Assembly (NCBI GenBank): GCA_020631035.1
Contig: JAHDIA010000362.1
Coordinates: 1-6,506 of the forward strand
Length of the DNA stretch: 6,506 bases
From: Chitinophagales bacterium
GTDB taxonomy: Bacteria > Bacteroidota > Bacteroidia > Chitinophagales > UBA2359
Direction of reading: 5' to 3'
Below, in pieces: positions 1 through 5,953 of the stretch. The notes beneath the pieces are model-generated. The model did not search any database and was not told the DNA's origin. It saw only the letters and a list, made by a program, of their open reading frames with translations. A program made the position numbers and the translations under genes. Numbering within the stretch: the first letter of the stretch is position 1; each line of letters begins with the position of its first letter.

Positions 1-502
1 AAGGGGTAGGGCTGAGTTGATATTGTAATCGGATAATTTCCTCTTTTAATTTCTCTATGAGCAATGCTTGGTCTTGATGCTCTCCCAAATTCAACTTTAG
101 CGCATTTTGCATGTATGATTCACCCTTGGACTCTACTCTTCGAACTCCATTCATATTAAAGTTATTTAGCTTGTTAATCAATTTACGAATGGCTTGCTGA
201 ATTTGTTGTCGTTCCTGTTGATTAACAGTTTTTTTTAACAAACTTTTACAATAAACCAAACTGGTGCCATAACAATGTATGGCTCGTTCGAGTTGTTGAG
301 AGTTCTCATAGTTTAATCCTAGTAAAAAAAGTGACTCAATGATTCCTTGTTCATAATCATATTTTAAAGAAATATTGAGCATTTTTTTGCACAATTCTTT
401 TGATTTTTCAGGGCTTAAAACCAAAGCATCTTGTGCAATTGCTTGCAATGCAATTAACTCTTTTACTATGTTTTGAGGTAGTATTTTTCTGTTTGTTTCC
501 AC
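1..502 (-). CDS. TPR-like helical protein, N-terminal part (runs off left edge)
   Basis: An open frame of 167 codons runs leftward off the window without a stop. The only ATG, GTG or TTG between the upstream stop (TAA at 557-559) and the conserved-looking part is GTG at 500-502, giving a protein that begins METNRKILPQ. Residues about 17-45 and 52-85 read as helix-turn-helix pairs of TPR type; the best stretch is EQGIIESLFLLGLNYE followed by QQLERAIHCYGTSL, which has the usual G/Y and A spacing of TPR helices. Residues 145-162 (ALLIEKLKEEIIRLQYQL) look like an amphipathic or coiled-coil helix that may link to a second domain beyond the edge. There is no signal peptide, so it is probably cytoplasmic. 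TPR proteins mediate protein contacts, and in Bacteroidota they are often fused to sensor kinases or LuxR-type regulators, but nothing here shows which applies. Coding is supported by the long open frame and the protein-like composition; the exact function is unknown. Confidence 0.7.
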   Translation of the reverse strand, partial: METNRKILPQNIVKELIALQAIAQDALVLSPEKSKELCKKMLNISLKYDYEQGIIESLFLLGLNYENSQQLERAIHCYGTSLVYCKSLLKKTVNQQERQQIQQAIRKLINKLNNFNMNGVRRVESKGESYMQNALKLNLGEHQDQALLIEKLKEEIIRLQYQLSPTP

Positions 503-559
503 TTGTTTGGGATTGAAGCTTCCAATAATGAAATGTGTTGATTCAGTTTCCCAATGTTA

Positions 560-743
560 GATTAGTAATATTGTTAATTTTGCATTATCTAAATATATAC
601 AAAAAAAAGCAATTTTTCAAGTTTTTAGACCAAAAATCAGCCTAAGTTAATGTAAGTTCTACTTTAAAGACGTATTTAATCCCAAAAAGGAACGCTATTA
701 AACATATTTTTTTTTAAAAATTCATTTTTATACCAATTGTGAG
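560..743. other. Gene-free AT-rich leader region
   Basis: No credible reading frame is visible on either strand. The stretch is rich in A and T runs (601-608 and 707-719) and holds the possible promoter of the leftward TPR-like gene. No clear terminator or RNA gene is seen in it. Confidence 0.5.
590..620 (-). promoter_or_regulatory. Possible Bacteroidota-type promoter for the TPR-like gene
   Basis: On the minus strand TTG (618-620) is followed after 20 bases by TATATTTA (590-597), one mismatch from the TAnnTTTG -7 consensus. It would give a leader of about 80 bases before the GTG start. The area is very AT-rich, so chance matches are likely. Confidence 0.3.
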
Positions 744-970
744 TTATGAATTTTGTTGAAATGCCTCGCATCTACAAGTGAAAAGGTGGGAGGCATCAAC
801 TAAACAGAATGTCTTCAGATGCCTGCCATCTAAAAGCGTTGGACGAGCGGGTGGTTGAACACTTGTACGAAGTATGAAACCTGCGTTGGTTAACCAGAAT
901 GAACGTAGCCACAGAGTCAATGGCGTTGCCCCATGAAAATTGTAAATTGAGTTATAAATTGTGAATTGGC
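735..970. repeat. Hairpin-rich intergenic block flanked by AATTGT-type repeats
   Basis: This block stands out from the AT-rich DNA around it by its higher GC content (about 761-935). It contains an inverted pair ATGCCTC (761-767) and GAGGCAT (790-796), a second hairpin AGATG (817-821) and CATCT (827-831), and a cross-pair GGCATC (792-797) with GATGCC (818-823). It is bordered by related simple sequence on both sides: AATTGTGAGTTATGAATT-like on the left (735-751), and AATTGTA, AATTGAG, AATTGTG and AATTGGC on the right (938-970). The only frames here are a minus-strand 91-codon one from TTG and a plus-strand 20-codon peptide (874-936). Neither looks like a gene. A non-autonomous or palindromic dispersed element is the likeliest reading, but this rests on structure only. 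Confidence 0.45.
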
Positions 971-1017
971 TATCCATTTTTGTTAATTGTTGAATTGTTG
1001 AATCGGGGGGAATAACC

Positions 1018-1108
1018 AATCAACTAATTACTTAATCAACTAACCACTCAATCAACCAATCAACTAACCACTCAATCAACCAATCACTTAATCAACTAAC
1101 AATCAACT
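1018..1108. repeat. Octamer tandem array (AATCAACT family)
   Basis: Ten consecutive 8-base units in exact register fill 1018-1097. They are AATCAACT, AATTACTT, AATCAACT, AACCACTC, AATCAACC, AATCAACT, AACCACTC, AATCAACC, AATCACTT and AATCAACT. After a 3-base slip (AAC) one more AATCAACT occupies 1101-1108. The pair AATCAACT-AACCACTC recurs at 1034-1049 and 1058-1073, so a 24-base higher-order period is also visible. The last unit supplies two bases of the stop codon (TAG, 1107-1109 on the minus strand) of the neighbouring membrane protein gene. The preceding 985-1008 (AATTGTTG, AATTGTTG, AATCGGGG) also has period 8. Confidence 0.85.
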
Positions 1109-1763
1109 AATTAGCTGAAAGATTGCTCATAGACCTCAGTTCGATGGCTTTACAGTGCTCATCTATACTTGAAAAGGGGAGTTTAACCAATTGTAATTGC
1201 TTGTAGGCATTGGCTTGATCGGGTACTGTAGCACTTGTCCACCACTGATTTTGCGGGATATTTTTACGTTCTAGCTCAAAATTAGAGAGATTGGCTTCGT
1301 ACACAAAGGAAATGCCTTGGATTGGATGATTCTCGACGATGATTCCCCATATTTTGTCCTTTTGATTCAAATCATCTAGCAAAACAAGGTCGCCTATTTC
1401 GGCAAAATAAGGGTCAATTGCCTGTGTCTTTTCTCTTAATTTTTGCAGGTCATCGGGTAATTTTACATCATATTTGCGAAACACTTCTCCAACAAATGAG
1501 GTACAATGCAAGCAGAAGTTCTTGCGAGGATGGATATTTTCGCTTGCATCAAATCTTCTCCATACCTCCTTGACAATTTGCTTAATTGGAACAACAACAA
1601 GAATATTTCCCTCTATTTGCTTGTATTGTTCCAGTGTAGCTGCTCTTTGTTCAAGGGATTTTTTACGGCAATAGGGAATTAAGGCTATTGCCAATAAGAG
1701 TAAAATTCCTATCAATAGAAATGGCATTCTAGGACTTCTGGGTGGTTTGCAAGGTCTTGTCAT
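1107..1763 (-). CDS. Membrane-anchored NlpC/P60-like protein, possibly lacking the catalytic His
   Basis: The start is taken as ATG (1761-1763), giving 218 residues; an in-frame TTG lies three codons upstream. Residues 14-30 form one hydrophobic membrane segment (FLLIGILLLLAIALI), preceded by Lys and Arg, and followed by a charged stretch and a probable extracytoplasmic domain. That domain follows the layout of NlpC/P60 peptidases: a Cys with the family's downstream pattern (CTSFVGEVFRKY...LPDD, Cys87), then about 38 residues later GDLVLL (124-129), then a strand ending WGIIVEN (139-145). In active members the strand after GDLV usually begins HVGI; here the corresponding residues are I138-W139-G140, so the His appears to be missing. 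NlpC/P60 enzymes cut peptidoglycan stem peptides, or in other branches modify acyl or amide groups. This one may be an inactive or altered relative. It is divergent from the M48 gene, with 153 bases between the starts. The family call is tentative and the coding status is strong. Confidence 0.75.
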   Translation of the reverse strand: MTRPCKPPRSPRMPFLLIGILLLLAIALIPYCRKKSLEQRAATLEQYKQIEGNILVVVPIKQIVKEVWRRFDASENIHPRKNFCLHCTSFVGEVFRKYDVKLPDDLQKLREKTQAIDPYFAEIGDLVLLDDLNQKDKIWGIIVENHPIQGISFVYEANLSNFELERKNIPQNQWWTSATVPDQANAYKQLQLVKLPFSSIDEHCKAIELRSMSNLSAN

Positions 1764-1871
1764 TGTTAGCAATATTGGTAAAGTGTTGTGTATGTAATAA
1801 ACGTTATTAGAGTACGGTTAATTATATGTATAAACTCAATTCAATACGTTCTTAAGTTTGCATTTTAAGCC

Positions 1872-1879
1872 TATCTTTG
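1872..1879 (+). promoter_or_regulatory. Bacteroidota -7 box of the M48 gene
   Basis: TATCTTTG matches the TAnnTTTG consensus used by the Bacteroidota primary sigma factor. It would start transcription near 1886, about 30 bases before the ATG. A -33 TTTG at the usual spacing is not evident; a TTTG at 1857-1860 is too close. Confidence 0.6.
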
Positions 1880-1916
1880 TATATATAGTCTATATAATGA
1901 ATTAAAAATCACGGAG

Positions 1917-2927
1917 ATGAGAAAAATAATTTTAGGTCTGTTGGTCTTTTGTTTTGTATTGGCATCTTGTTCAAAGGTACCCATTACCAATCGTAGACAG
2001 GTTAATTTGTTGCCTGAGAGCCAGTTGGCGTCTATGAGTTTGGATGCCTACCAGCAATTATTGGGGGAAAGTAAATTGGTCAAACAGGGGACTCAATATG
2101 ATATGGTTCAAAATACAGGAAATCGCATTTCTCAAGCGGTTGAAACCTATTTGAAGACAGGTAAATATGCCAAAAGGGTCAAGGATTTTAAATGGGAATT
2201 TAACCTAATTGACAATGAAGCTGCCAATGCTTTTGCTATGCCTGGTGGTAAGGTTGCTTTTTATACGGGTATTATGCCATTGACTAAAACAGAGACTGGA
2301 ACGGCTGTGGTGATGGGGCACGAGGTCGCACACGCCATTGCTCGTCACGGAAATGAGCGCATGAGTCAGGGTTTGGCATTGCAGTTGGGTGGTATTGGCT
2401 TGGCTGTTGCCTTAAAAGACAAACCTGCTCAAACCCAAAATTTGTTTTTGCAAGCTTATGGAGTTTCGAGTACTTTGGGTTCGCTTAAATTTTCAAGAAA
2501 ACACGAATCAGAAGCAGACAAAATGGGATTGGTTTTTATGGCGATTGCTGGCTATGACCCCAACGAAGCCCCTAAATTTTGGGAAAGAATGAAATCGCAT
2601 GGCAATGGGCAACAACCGCCTGAGTTTATCAGTACACACCCTAGCCACGAAACCCGTATCAAGGATTTGCATGAGTTTATGCCAGAGGCTTTAAAATATT
2701 ACAAAGGTCCTGTTGGTTCTACACCTAGTAAAAGCTCAACAAAGACGAATAGCAAAACCAATAAGCCTGGTAGTAATACCAATAGCAAGCCTAAAACAAC
2801 AAAGCCTGGTAGTCGCAAAATAAGTAGCAAACCCAAAACCAAGCCTAGTAATAAAACAAATACAAAGCCTAGTTCTTCTAAGCCGAGTAGCAAACCTCAA
2901 ACCAAACCTAAATCTACGAAACCTTAG
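1917..2927 (+). CDS. M48-family zinc metallopeptidase lipoprotein with S/T/K/P-rich tail
   Basis: This 336-residue protein is a periplasmic or outer-membrane-associated metalloendopeptidase of the M48 family (BepA/LoiP-like), a group involved in envelope protein quality control. Residues 1-17 are a lipoprotein signal peptide and L15-A16-S17-C18 is a good lipobox, so the mature protein would be lipid-anchored at Cys18. VPITNRRQVNLLPESQL (21-37) is the conserved segment usual just after the lipid Cys in this family. The zinc site is complete: HEVAH at 135-139 with catalytic Glu136, and ESEAD at 197-201 supplying Glu197 as the third ligand. HPSHETRI (241-248) is the conserved C-terminal motif of the peptidase. 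From about 265 to 336 the protein departs from the family with a roughly 70-residue low-complexity tail built from KPGS, SKPKTK and TNSK-like pieces. The tail is strongly basic and probably disordered. The ATG follows ACGGAG directly, so no spaced Shine-Dalgarno is present. The gene stands alone, convergent with ftcD. Confidence 0.95.
   Translation: MRKIILGLLVFCFVLASCSKVPITNRRQVNLLPESQLASMSLDAYQQLLGESKLVKQGTQYDMVQNTGNRISQAVETYLKTGKYAKRVKDFKWEFNLIDNEAANAFAMPGGKVAFYTGIMPLTKTETGTAVVMGHEVAHAIARHGNERMSQGLALQLGGIGLAVALKDKPAQTQNLFLQAYGVSSTLGSLKFSRKHESEADKMGLVFMAIAGYDPNEAPKFWERMKSHGNGQQPPEFISTHPSHETRIKDLHEFMPEALKYYKGPVGSTPSKSSTKTNSKTNKPGSNTNSKPKTTKPGSRKISSKPKTKPSNKTNTKPSSSKPSSKPQTKPKSTKP
2731..2924 (+). 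repeat. Degenerate coding repeats of the M48 tail
   Basis: The DNA for residues about 272-336 is a patchwork of short imperfect repeats, with AAGCCTAGTA- and AGCAAACC-type words recurring, encoding KPGS, KPSN, KPSS and SKP-type units. It has the look of slippage-driven expansion within the reading frame, and the same codons recur (AAG CCT, AGT, AAA ACC). The antisense Leu-rich open frame across it is a by-product of this composition. Confidence 0.6.
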
Positions 2928-2960
2928 ATTAGTTGTGAGTTGGCTTTTGTGGGTTTTATA

Positions 2961-2979
2961 CTCAAGTTACAAACTTGAG
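2961..2979. repeat. Short perfect hairpin after the M48 gene
   Basis: CTCAAGTT (2961-2968) and AACTTGAG (2972-2979) form an 8-bp perfect stem with a 3-base loop (ACA). It lies 33 bases past the M48 stop. Its surroundings (TTTATACT before, GCTACTTTGTACT after) match the spacers of the following tandem hairpins, so it may be a diverged first member. No T run follows, so it is not a classical terminator. Confidence 0.7.
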
Positions 2980-3126
2980 CTACTTTGTACTTTAAGTGAC
3001 GCTTGCGCTTAACACTTAAAGTTGCATTGGCTTCTTTATACTTTAAGTGACGCTTCGCTTAACACTTAAAGTTGCATTGGCTACTTTGTACTTTAAGTGA
3101 CGCTTCGCTTAACACTTAAAGTTGCA
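2980..3126. repeat. Three tandem copies of a 50-51 bp palindromic unit
   Basis: Each copy has a perfect 10-bp stem, ACTTTAAGTG against CACTTAAAGT, around a 13-14 base loop reading ACGCTTCGCTTAA. Copy 1 spans 2989-3022, copy 2 spans 3040-3072 and copy 3 spans 3090-3122. The stems are identical in all three. Copy 1 has one extra G in the loop (ACGCTTGCGCTTAA). Spacers (TGCATTGGCT plus TCTTTAT or ACTTTGT) are nearly identical, so the whole unit, not only the hairpin, was duplicated. The array lies in the 3' region of the M48 transcript, before the terminator. Confidence 0.92.
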
Positions 3127-3128
3127 TT

Positions 3129-3170
3129 AAAACAAAATCCCAACACTGGTGTGTTGGGATTTTGTTTTTT
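3129..3170. terminator. Strong bidirectional intrinsic terminator
   Basis: AAAACAAAATCCCAACAC (3129-3146) and GTGTTGGGATTTTGTTTT (3151-3168) form an 18-bp perfect stem with a 4-base loop TGGT. The stem ends in an A tract on the left and a T tract on the right (T to 3170), so it can stop transcription from both directions. It lies between the convergent M48 gene (ending 2927) and ftcD (ending 3198), 28 bases past the ftcD stop. Confidence 0.93.
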
Positions 3171-3197
3171 AAAATTTCTTTTTAGATATAAACACAA

Positions 3198-4889
3198 TCA
3201 TCCTTCCTTGATTTTTGTATCTACTATTTTTAGAATTTCTCCTTCTAATTTTTGAGCAGCCTTCACCAATTTCTTTCCTTCGGTTAATTTTTGTTTGGCG
3301 TACTTCTTATCTTTTAGCCCTACTGCATTGATTTGTACATTTAAGAATCCACCCATTACGGCTGTTCTCGCACACATTGCGCCTACTCCTGCATCTGAGA
3401 CCGAAGCGGGCAAACCAATTTCTGCCATTGCCTTCATCATTTCCATTGAGTCAAAGGCGGTTTGCATAATTTGGAAAGGCACTTCTATGGCGTTTTGGGT
3501 CGCATTTTCTATGGCTTCCGACCTTATTTCTTTTTCTTCTTTGGAATCTTTCGGCAAACGGAAAGCCTCCATTATGTGGTTAAAAGCGTTGGTGTCTTCG
3601 TCTACCAATTGCAACAATTTCTTCTTGGAATTTTGTCCTTTTTCCGCCCATTGAGAAAAGCTTTCCCAACGCTTATCCCATCCTCTTTTGTGAGAGGACA
3701 AATTTGCTACCATTGTTCCCAAACTTGCGCCCAAAGCTCCTACATAAGCAGAAATAGAACCTCCACCTGGCGCAGGAGATTCAGAGGCTGTTTCGTCGGC
3801 AAAGCCCTTAACACTTTTATCCACCAAACGCACACCCCCTTCCTCTTCTAATAAGTATTCAATGATTTTTTTCTTTGGGTCAAAAGGTCCCAACTCATCC
3901 AATCCCATTGACTTAATGGCAATTTTGATGAGTTCATCATCAGAGACACCCAAAGAGCGTTTTTGTTTTTTGAGATAATGTTTTCCTGCGGCAATCATTG
4001 CCTTGAGTGGAATCAATCCGACCAATTCGGAACCAGTCACTCGCATGCCTCTTTTTTGCGCACTTTCACAAACGGCATCAAAAGCCTCGTGTACAGAGGT
4101 GATGCTGATGTTGGTCAAATTCATTGAAATTTGGCAGACGCCATATTCTTCGATGTACCAGCCAATTGCCTTGACCGCCTTTAATTTACCAGGCACTCGA
4201 AGTGGCGTACCATCTTTGTCTCGTAAAATTTCGCCCAGTAATTTGTTTCCCTTGCGTTTGATTTTGCCTTTTTCACGTACTTCAAAAGCCACACCATTTG
4301 CTCGACGGGTTGAGGTAGTATTGAGGTTGACATTGTAGGCGACTAAAAAATCTCTGGCTCCGATGGCAGTTACTCCATATTTGTGGTTAAAATCAACAGG
4401 ACCAAAATCGGGTTCCCAATTGGGGTCAGCCAATTTTTGTGGCAAACCTTCGTATTCGCCCGCTCGGACACTTGCCAAGTTTTTGCGTTCGGCTTTGGTG
4501 GCGGCACTTTCGTAATAATAGCCTGACAAACCGAGTTCTTCCCCTACCCTTTTGCCGAGTTGGTGGGCATATTCGGCACATTCTTCCATTGTCACCCCTG
4601 AAATGGGGATAAGTGGGCAGACATCGGTTGCACCAAAACGGGGATGTTCGCCACTGTGTTGGCTCATATCTATGAGTTCGTAGGACTTTTTGATGGCTTG
4701 AAAGGCTGCTTCGATGACCATTTGGGGTTCCCCTACAAAGGTCACGACTGTTCGATTGGTTGCTTTTCCAGGGTCAACATCCAACAATTTGACGCCCTCT
4801 ACCCTTTCAATGGCATCGGTGATTTGTTTGATGATGCTCATATCTCGTCCCTCCGAAAAATTGGGGACGCATTCGATTAATTTTTTCAT
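3198..4889 (-). CDS. ftcD: Bifunctional glutamate formimidoyltransferase / formimidoyl-THF cyclodeaminase
   Basis: This 563-residue cytoplasmic enzyme is close in length to the animal bifunctional FTCD. The N-terminal transferase (about 1-325) moves the formimino group of N-formimino-L-glutamate to tetrahydrofolate; the C-terminal cyclodeaminase (about 355-560) converts 5-formimino-THF to 5,10-methenyl-THF and ammonia. Together these end one route of histidine breakdown and feed one-carbon units to folate. Visible family motifs are ECVPNFSEGRD (6-16) and SGEHPRFGATDVCPLIP (79-95), which holds His82 at the same number as the catalytic His of pig FTCD. The cyclodeaminase shows FADETASESPAPGGGS (363-378) followed by a Gly/Ala-rich helix, DEDTNAF (430-436) and SDAGVGA (498-504). 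No frameshift or missing motif is seen. The start is ATG at 4887-4889, preceded by a -7 box. No hutH, hutU or hutI lies nearby, so the gene is apparently expressed alone from its own promoter. The call is firm. Confidence 0.97.
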   Translation of the reverse strand: MKKLIECVPNFSEGRDMSIIKQITDAIERVEGVKLLDVDPGKATNRTVVTFVGEPQMVIEAAFQAIKKSYELIDMSQHSGEHPRFGATDVCPLIPISGVTMEECAEYAHQLGKRVGEELGLSGYYYESAATKAERKNLASVRAGEYEGLPQKLADPNWEPDFGPVDFNHKYGVTAIGARDFLVAYNVNLNTTSTRRANGVAFEVREKGKIKRKGNKLLGEILRDKDGTPLRVPGKLKAVKAIGWYIEEYGVCQISMNLTNISITSVHEAFDAVCESAQKRGMRVTGSELVGLIPLKAMIAAGKHYLKKQKRSLGVSDDELIKIAIKSMGLDELGPFDPKKKIIEYLLEEEGGVRLVDKSVKGFADETASESPAPGGGSISAYVGALGASLGTMVANLSSHKRGWDKRWESFSQWAEKGQNSKKKLLQLVDEDTNAFNHIMEAFRLPKDSKEEKEIRSEAIENATQNAIEVPFQIMQTAFDSMEMMKAMAEIGLPASVSDAGVGAMCARTAVMGGFLNVQINAVGLKDKKYAKQKLTEGKKLVKAAQKLEGEILKIVDTKIKEG

Positions 4890-4927
4890 GCTTGTTTGAT
4901 TCTAGTTTTGGCTTTGCAATTCGGGGG

Positions 4928-4935
4928 CAAAGATA
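4928..4935 (-). promoter_or_regulatory. Bacteroidota -7 box of ftcD
   Basis: On the minus strand TATCTTTG, followed by C, matches TAnnTTTG exactly. The position implies a leader of about 30 bases before the ATG at 4889, the same geometry as at the M48 gene. A -33 element is weak. Confidence 0.65.
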
Positions 4936-5182
4936 CAGAATAGTTTGTTGAAATTTGACGGCAGGCTAAGGTTTAAAATATTAGACAATCTTGGGTATTT
5001 TTAGAGGATTGGGACGGAACGTTGGGGGCTTCGTTTGCAAGTGGTGTCCCTGCTTTCCATTTCAAGCTTGTAGACCTTGCATGCAAGGTCTCTACAAGGC
5101 TTTCCATTGCAATCAGGCGTAGGATCGGTTCTGGTGGTTCGTTGTTGCTTCGTTTTGTCTGTCCGCTTCACGCCATGCTTCT
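4936..5182. other. Intergenic region upstream of ftcD
   Basis: No supportable gene lies here; the long frames start at non-ATG codons and cross the palindrome. The region is richer in GC than the other intergenic DNA. GGGAC (5011-5015) and GTCCC (5046-5050) could pair weakly. The main structure is the palindrome at 5067-5098 with its flanking direct repeats. No T-tract terminator is visible after the leftward lipoprotein gene that ends at 5183, so read-through toward ftcD is possible. Confidence 0.5.
5052..5108. repeat. Palindromic element flanked by a 10-bp direct repeat
   Basis: The core is a loopless perfect palindrome, AGACCTTGCA (5072-5081) against TGCAAGGTCT (5082-5091). It extends to CTTGTAG on the left (from 5067) and CTACAAG on the right (to 5098), with two extra bases in the right arm relative to the left. 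GCTTTCCATT occurs exactly at 5052-5061 and again at 5099-5108, on both sides of the palindrome. This arrangement is what an inserted element with a target duplication would leave. Palindromes with a similar core recur in intergenic DNA of several bacteria, from memory and not checked here. Confidence 0.8.
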
Positions 5183-5953
5183 TTATTTGCTCTTAGAAAC
5201 CAGTTCAAAATGTCCCAGTTCATTGATGACAAAATGTTCTTTGCGGGTAAATTGTTCGGGAGTTTCGCCTTCTTCTATGGGACCATTTTCGTCGAAGTAG
5301 TGTGTTTCGACAGTGGTGAGGAATATGTTGAAATCCTGGTCGATGGTGCAGTCGGTTTCGTAGAGGATTTCGAATAGGAAGCGGTCGTAGACGATGAGGT
5401 AGTCTAGTTGTTTTCCTGTGTGGTCGAAATTGGTGAGGCGAAATGACGCTCCCATAATGTCGTTGTCACCTGTGTACTCCATCAAGCTACCAACAGTGTA
5501 GTAATTGGGATGTGTTTTTTTGTATAAAGGGTATATCTTTTGAGCCATAGCAGGATAGTCATAATTGTAGTTTTCTGGTGAATGCCCTGTGTGTGTATCA
5601 TTGAACAAAAGATTAGGACTATATATTTTAAATTTATTTAAAGAGTCTACAATTGAAAAAAACAGATATTCGTCCTTTTCCACCAAAGGTACAATGACTT
5701 GTTTGCTTTTTAATGGTATTGGAAAAGCTTTGAGTTCCTTAATTAATTGTGTTAAGTTGGATTGTTTTTTTGCTGTTTTATTTTGGTTCAATTCTAGGAA
5801 TGAGATGGGAGGACTTGTCGTATCGTTATCTTTATAGTTCGAGCTGTCACTGTGTTTTTCTAAAACAATAACAGGTTTTTGGGAAGCTGATTGACAGCTT
5901 ATGAACAGAATAAGTAGGAAGATATTAGTGTATATGAGTGTAATTGTTTGCAC
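5183..5953 (-). CDS. Putative lipoprotein of unknown function
   Basis: I do not recognise this protein. The frame is open from a stop at 6005-6007. There is no in-frame ATG near the beginning; the choices are TTG at 5999-6001 (272 residues) and GTG at 5951-5953 (256 residues). GTG is preferred because it directly precedes the hydrophobic segment and follows an A-rich stretch, but the TTG start would supply the Arg and Lys residues expected in a signal peptide. From GTG, residues 5-19 are hydrophobic and end in FISC, making Cys20 the probable lipidated residue. A linker rich in S, T, N and K follows (about 21-65), then a mixed alpha/beta region. The C-terminal half is rich in aromatic and acidic residues (FRLTNFDHTGKQLDYLIVYD, then FDENGPIEEGETPEQF). 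It is probably an envelope-attached protein. It is co-directional with ftcD but 293 bases away, and divergent from the right-edge gene. Confidence 0.78.
   Translation of the reverse strand: MQTITLIYTNIFLLILFISCQSASQKPVIVLEKHSDSSNYKDNDTTSPPISFLELNQNKTAKKQSNLTQLIKELKAFPIPLKSKQVIVPLVEKDEYLFFSIVDSLNKFKIYSPNLLFNDTHTGHSPENYNYDYPAMAQKIYPLYKKTHPNYYTVGSLMEYTGDNDIMGASFRLTNFDHTGKQLDYLIVYDRFLFEILYETDCTIDQDFNIFLTTVETHYFDENGPIEEGETPEQFTRKEHFVINELGHFELVSKSK

Noticed and set aside
874..936. 20-residue plus-strand peptide beginning MKPALVNQNE
   Set aside because: It is short, has no recognisable translation signal, and lies inside the suspected repeat element.
744..1019. 91-codon minus-strand frame across the hairpin block
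   Set aside because: It starts at TTG, runs through simple AATTGT repeats and hairpins, and its composition has no domain-like pattern. It is probably an open frame within a repeat element.
1857..1860. TTTG as the -33 box of the M48 promoter
   Set aside because: Only 11 bases separate it from the -7 box, whereas about 19-20 are usual.
2699..2893. Leu/Val-rich minus-strand frame
   Set aside because: It is the antisense image of the repetitive Ser/Lys/Pro tail of the M48 gene and arises from its codon composition.
2980..3126. Repeat array considered as CRISPR
   Set aside because: The spacers between copies are nearly identical to each other and short, the units are palindromic, and no cas gene is present.
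3295..3851. Two plus-strand frames over the cyclodeaminase region
   Set aside because: They are antisense to the certain ftcD gene and resemble no known protein.
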